A stretch of DNA of 35,629 nucleotides from Bordetella parapertussis (GTDB taxonomy: Bacteria; Pseudomonadota; Gammaproteobacteria; Burkholderiales; Burkholderiaceae_E): the NCBI GenBank assembly GCA_945883285.1, contig CAMCXH010000010.1:1-35629 (forward strand), given 5' to 3'. A model generated the notes under the pieces. That model worked only from the letters and a program-made list of their open reading frames with translations, was not told the DNA's origin and searched no databases. Position numbers and translations under genes: made by a program. How positions within the stretch are numbered: position 1 is the first letter of the stretch; each line of letters begins with the position of its first letter. Positions 33,083 through 35,629 of this stretch are shown piece after piece.

Positions 33083-34264
33083 TCAGCGCGAAGTGACGAC
33101 GACCGGCATCCCGTCGCGATATTCAGCGATCACCGGCATCCGCTCGACGCGCGGCCCGACCATTGGGTCGTAACTGAGGTGACCGGTTACGCCATCGAGT
33201 TCGAACGCAGCGCTGCCAGCCATGATCTGCCGCCCGACGCGAAAGGCATCAATGCCCAGCGCGTAGAACCGTTGCATCTCCACGGTGTAGGCGGTGGGCG
33301 CCTTCGGATAAGCCATGACCGCTGGATGGTCGGGCTCGACCTGCCAGGGCATGTCGAGCACCCGCAGGCCATTGAGTTTGGGCAGACGCAACAGGCGACT
33401 CTGCCCGATGCTGGCAGCCGAACTGCTCCACAGTCGAACTCGCGAATCGATCGACTGGCGCGCGCTTCGCGCTTGCTCCGGGCTCATGGCCAGAAAGACG
33501 ACATCGGGGTTCGCGTCTTTGAGGGCCTCGCGAAAGCCCTGCGCCGGGCGCTTGGCATTGAACTCGATCGGCTCATCGATCTCGCCGCCGCGCGCGGCCC
33601 ATTCATCACGAAACGCGATCGCGCTGCGCTGGGCGAATCGCGATGCGTCGGCGACCGCGACCGCTCGGGGCGCGCGCCTGGCAATCGCACCACGCACCTG
33701 ATCAAAGGCGATGACCGCCACCTGACGCGACTCGGCCTCGATCGACAAGCCAAAGAATGCGATCTGAGATCGGGCTGGCAGCGCGCCATCAGGCAGGTTG
33801 AGCGCCAGGGTCGGCAGGCCGGGAACGCGATCGAGCGTCACCAGCGAATTGACGCCGTCTCGAGTCAGCGGCCCCATCACCAGGGCCACACCGCGCTCAC
33901 GCAGATCGGCAAAGACGCGGCCAAGCACTTCGGGCGCGGTGTCGGTTTCGATAACCTCGACCGCGACGCCGTCGCCGTCGCGCGAATGCGAAGCCCTGAC
34001 ACCGGCCAGGACGCCATTGCCGACTCGCCCGAAGGGCCCGTCGCGCGGGGGAATCAGCAGGGCGATCGTTGCCGGGCCACTGCCGAAGCGCATCGGCTGC
34101 GGCCCGGCTGCCGGTTTGACCGGCGCGACCGCATCCGGTGCGACAGGTGCCGCTTTGGGCGGCGTTTTCGTGGCCGGGTTTGCGGTCGGCTGGGCGAGCG
34201 CAGACAATGACGGACCGAGACTGCCCAACAGGATCGCGCTGATCAACCTACGACGTGAAAGCAT
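33083..34264 (-). CDS. lpoA: Penicillin-binding protein activator LpoA-like
   Basis: A 393-residue exported protein with a periplasmic-binding-protein type I fold like the C-terminal domain of LpoA, which activates PBP1A in E. coli. The N-terminus '[20 protein letters not shown]' is a signal peptide ending near 'ALAQP', with no clear lipobox, so anchoring is uncertain. A Pro/Ala-rich linker precedes '[20 protein letters not shown]', the usual first strand. The TPR-like N-domain of E. coli LpoA is missing. Its start codon overlaps that of rsmI on the other strand. Confidence 0.85.
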   Translation of the reverse strand: MLSRRRLISAILLGSLGPSLSALAQPTANPATKTPPKAAPVAPDAVAPVKPAAGPQPMRFGSGPATIALLIPPRDGPFGRVGNGVLAGVRASHSRDGDGVAVEVIETDTAPEVLGRVFADLRERGVALVMGPLTRDGVNSLVTLDRVPGLPTLALNLPDGALPARSQIAFFGLSIEAESRQVAVIAFDQVRGAIARRAPRAVAVADASRFAQRSAIAFRDEWAARGGEIDEPIEFNAKRPAQGFREALKDANPDVVFLAMSPEQARSARQSIDSRVRLWSSSAASIGQSRLLRLPKLNGLRVLDMPWQVEPDHPAVMAYPKAPTAYTVEMQRFYALGIDAFRVGRQIMAGSAAFELDGVTGHLSYDPMVGPRVERMPVIAEYRDGMPVVVTSR

Positions 34265-35315
34265 GGCAACTCTGGATGTGGATGTGATGCACCCTGACGC
34301 AGGTGCGCAGGGAGAAGCCAAGGGGGGCGTTCAGGCCGATGGCAGTCAAGGCGGCGACAGTCAAGGCGACAGTTTAGCGGCCGGATTATACGTAGTCGCC
34401 ACGCCGATCGGCCACCTCTCCGATCTAAGCCTGAGGGCCATCGATGTCCTGCGACGGGCCGATACCGCAGCTGCCGAAGACACTCGGGTCGCGCGCGTGC
34501 TGCTCGATCACATCGGCGCGCATCCGACGCTGATCGCCAGCCATGAGCACAACGAAGCCCGCATGGCGCAGGCGATCGTCGAGCGCATCCGCACCGGCCA
34601 GGCGGTCGCCCTGACCAGCGACGCCGGCACACCCGGCATCAGCGACCCCGGCTCACGCGTGGTCGCCGCCGTGCATGCCGCCGGACTGCCGGTGATCCCG
34701 GTGCCGGGTGCGTCGGCGGTGACCGCGCTGCTGTCGGTCGCAGGCTTTGCCGAGCCCCGGTTTCGTTTTGAAGGATTTCTGCCGGCACGCTCGCGAGCTC
34801 GTCGCGAGCGGCTTGCCACGCTGGCCCGCAGCGATGCGGTCGTGGTGATCTACGAGTCGCCGCACCGCATTGTCGAGACCGTGGGCGATCTGGCCGACGC
34901 GCTCGAACCCGATCGCATCGTCGTGCTCGGGCGTGAGCTCACCAAACGCTTCGAGCAGCTGCATCGAACCACTGCCGGCGCCCTGGTGGCCTGGCTCGAT
35001 GCCGATACCGACCGGCGGCGCGGCGAATTCGTGATCGCCTTCGATGCGGCACCGGCTGAACTGGCGCAGGAGCAGCCGGTCGATGCCCTGCTCGCAGCAC
35101 TGTGCGCCGAGTTGCCGGTGCGCCAGTCGGCGCGCCTGATCGCCAGCGCGACCGGACTGCGTGCCAATGATCTCTATCGACGGGCGGTCGCGCTTCGACT
35201 CGGCGCTGCCGGTACCGACGATGAAGCGAGCGCAGACATCTCGTCCGCCGCTTCGCCCGATGACCAGCCGTCAGACAAGCACACGCCACCGACCGGCGAC
35301 AGCGCCAAGGGCTGA
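34263..35315 (+). CDS. rsmI: 16S rRNA (cytidine(1402)-2'-O)-methyltransferase RsmI
   Basis: RsmI 2'-O-methylates C1402 in the 16S rRNA decoding centre. Family motifs are 'LYVVATPIGHLSD' (His where Asn is usual), 'AAEDTRVARVLLDHIG', 'LTSDAGTPGISDPGSRVV' and 'VPVIPVPGASAVTALLSVAG'-like segments, with 'VIYESPHRI' later. At 350 residues it is longer than usual: about 40 Gly/Asp/Gln-rich residues precede the first strand, including a short GSQGGDSQGDS repeat, and a ~35-residue tail follows. Start may be ATG 34263 or ATG 34287. Its 3' end overlaps rlpA on the other strand by 142 bases. Confidence 0.95.
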   Translation: MATLDVDVMHPDAGAQGEAKGGVQADGSQGGDSQGDSLAAGLYVVATPIGHLSDLSLRAIDVLRRADTAAAEDTRVARVLLDHIGAHPTLIASHEHNEARMAQAIVERIRTGQAVALTSDAGTPGISDPGSRVVAAVHAAGLPVIPVPGASAVTALLSVAGFAEPRFRFEGFLPARSRARRERLATLARSDAVVVIYESPHRIVETVGDLADALEPDRIVVLGRELTKRFEQLHRTTAGALVAWLDADTDRRRGEFVIAFDAAPAELAQEQPVDALLAALCAELPVRQSARLIASATGLRANDLYRRAVALRLGAAGTDDEASADISSAASPDDQPSDKHTPPTGDSAKG

Positions 35316-35629
35316 TCGGCGGCAGTCAGGCTCAGCGCCGCCAGCTCGCCCACAAGTCCCATCACCGAACGACCGGGCCCGAAAGCCGGCGGATTGCCGG
35401 CCACGATCATCTCGACCTCGACTTCAGCGGTACCGCTGGCGACATAGCCGAGTTTGTAGGCTGCGGTATAGGACAGATCGATCAGGCGCTTGTTCGAGAA
35501 CGGGCCGCGATCGTTGATCCGGACCACCACGGTGCGGCCATTGCGCAGATTCGTCACCCTGACATAGCTCGGTATGGGCAGCGTCGGATGGGCGCCGGTC
35601 ATGGCATACATGTCGTAGCGCTCGCCGCT
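35174..35629 (-). CDS. rlpA: RlpA-like septal ring lytic transglycosylase (5' end missing)
   Basis: The frame is open to the window end. The visible start 'SGERYDMYAMTGAHPTLPIP' followed by 'RVTNLRNGRTVVVRINDRGP' is the double-psi beta-barrel of RlpA, with the catalytic-region Asp in 'NDRGPF'. RlpA cleaves naked glycans at the septum in Pseudomonas. After the barrel comes a ~45-residue tail rich in Ser/Ala that has no SPOR motif and is antisense to the rsmI tail. The signal peptide and lipobox are outside the window. Confidence 0.9.
   Translation of the reverse strand, partial: SGERYDMYAMTGAHPTLPIPSYVRVTNLRNGRTVVVRINDRGPFSNKRLIDLSYTAAYKLGYVASGTAEVEVEMIVAGNPPAFGPGRSVMGLVGELAALSLTAADQPLALSPVGGVCLSDGWSSGEAADEMSALASSSVPAAPSRSATARR

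Noticed and set aside
33179-34210. A 343-codon plus-strand frame antisense to lpoA
   Set aside because: No domain; the lpoA frame has a signal peptide and the expected fold pattern and neighbours.

Overview
The window (about 65% G+C by eye) looks like a chromosomal segment of a betaproteobacterium, most likely Burkholderiales. The best evidence is the run dacC - D-amino-acid transaminase - ybeD - lipB - lipA and, at the far end, the yraP/yraN/lpoA/rsmI neighbourhood. No rRNA, tRNA, CRISPR array or intact transposase was seen. Functional calls come from reading motifs in the translated sequence; no database search was run.

Layout. (1) 1-4635: an opp/dpp-type peptide ABC importer, with the binding protein cut by the window edge, two permeases and one fused double ATPase. 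It converges with zero gap on birA (minus strand). (2) 5486-12383: housekeeping genes on the plus strand: a VanZ-like membrane protein, a thioredoxin-like ferredoxin, an alpha/beta hydrolase, a conserved hypothetical, dacC, dat, ybeD, lipB and lipA. The last five are chained mostly by ATGA overlaps and cover cell-wall trimming, D-amino-acid metabolism and lipoate synthesis. (3) 12384-25390: a block that looks accessory. It holds a LuxR-type regulator, a Crp-type regulator, a 1570-residue multidomain enzyme, and on the minus strand a cyclase-AAA-TPR signalling protein, a VOC protein, a small membrane protein and an MFS symporter. (4) 25391-28497: truD, a DM13 protein, then decayed genes (AI-2E transporter, NIPSNAP, ArsR-like) around one intact-looking monooxygenase-like gene. 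(5) 28498-35629: a TlpA-like thioredoxin, an M48 protease with LemA, a BON lipoprotein, yraN, lpoA, rsmI and a partial rlpA.

The most interesting object is the gene at 14386-19098. One open frame reads, in order, as an N-terminal region of unknown function, a DyP-type haem peroxidase, a cytochrome P450-like domain with unusual catalytic motifs, and an SGNH/GDSL hydrolase. Joining a peroxidase to a P450 that lacks the usual oxygen-activation residues recalls fused fatty-acid oxygenases of eukaryotes. A bacterial oxylipin-like or other lipid-peroxide pathway is therefore a testable guess, not a conclusion.

The enzyme gene is preceded by a Crp-like regulator whose nucleotide-binding residues match those of E. 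coli CRP, and it is followed, converging, by a class III nucleotide cyclase. A shared octamer, CACACCTG, lies upstream of all three genes. This suggests, but does not prove, a local second-messenger circuit controlling the enzyme.
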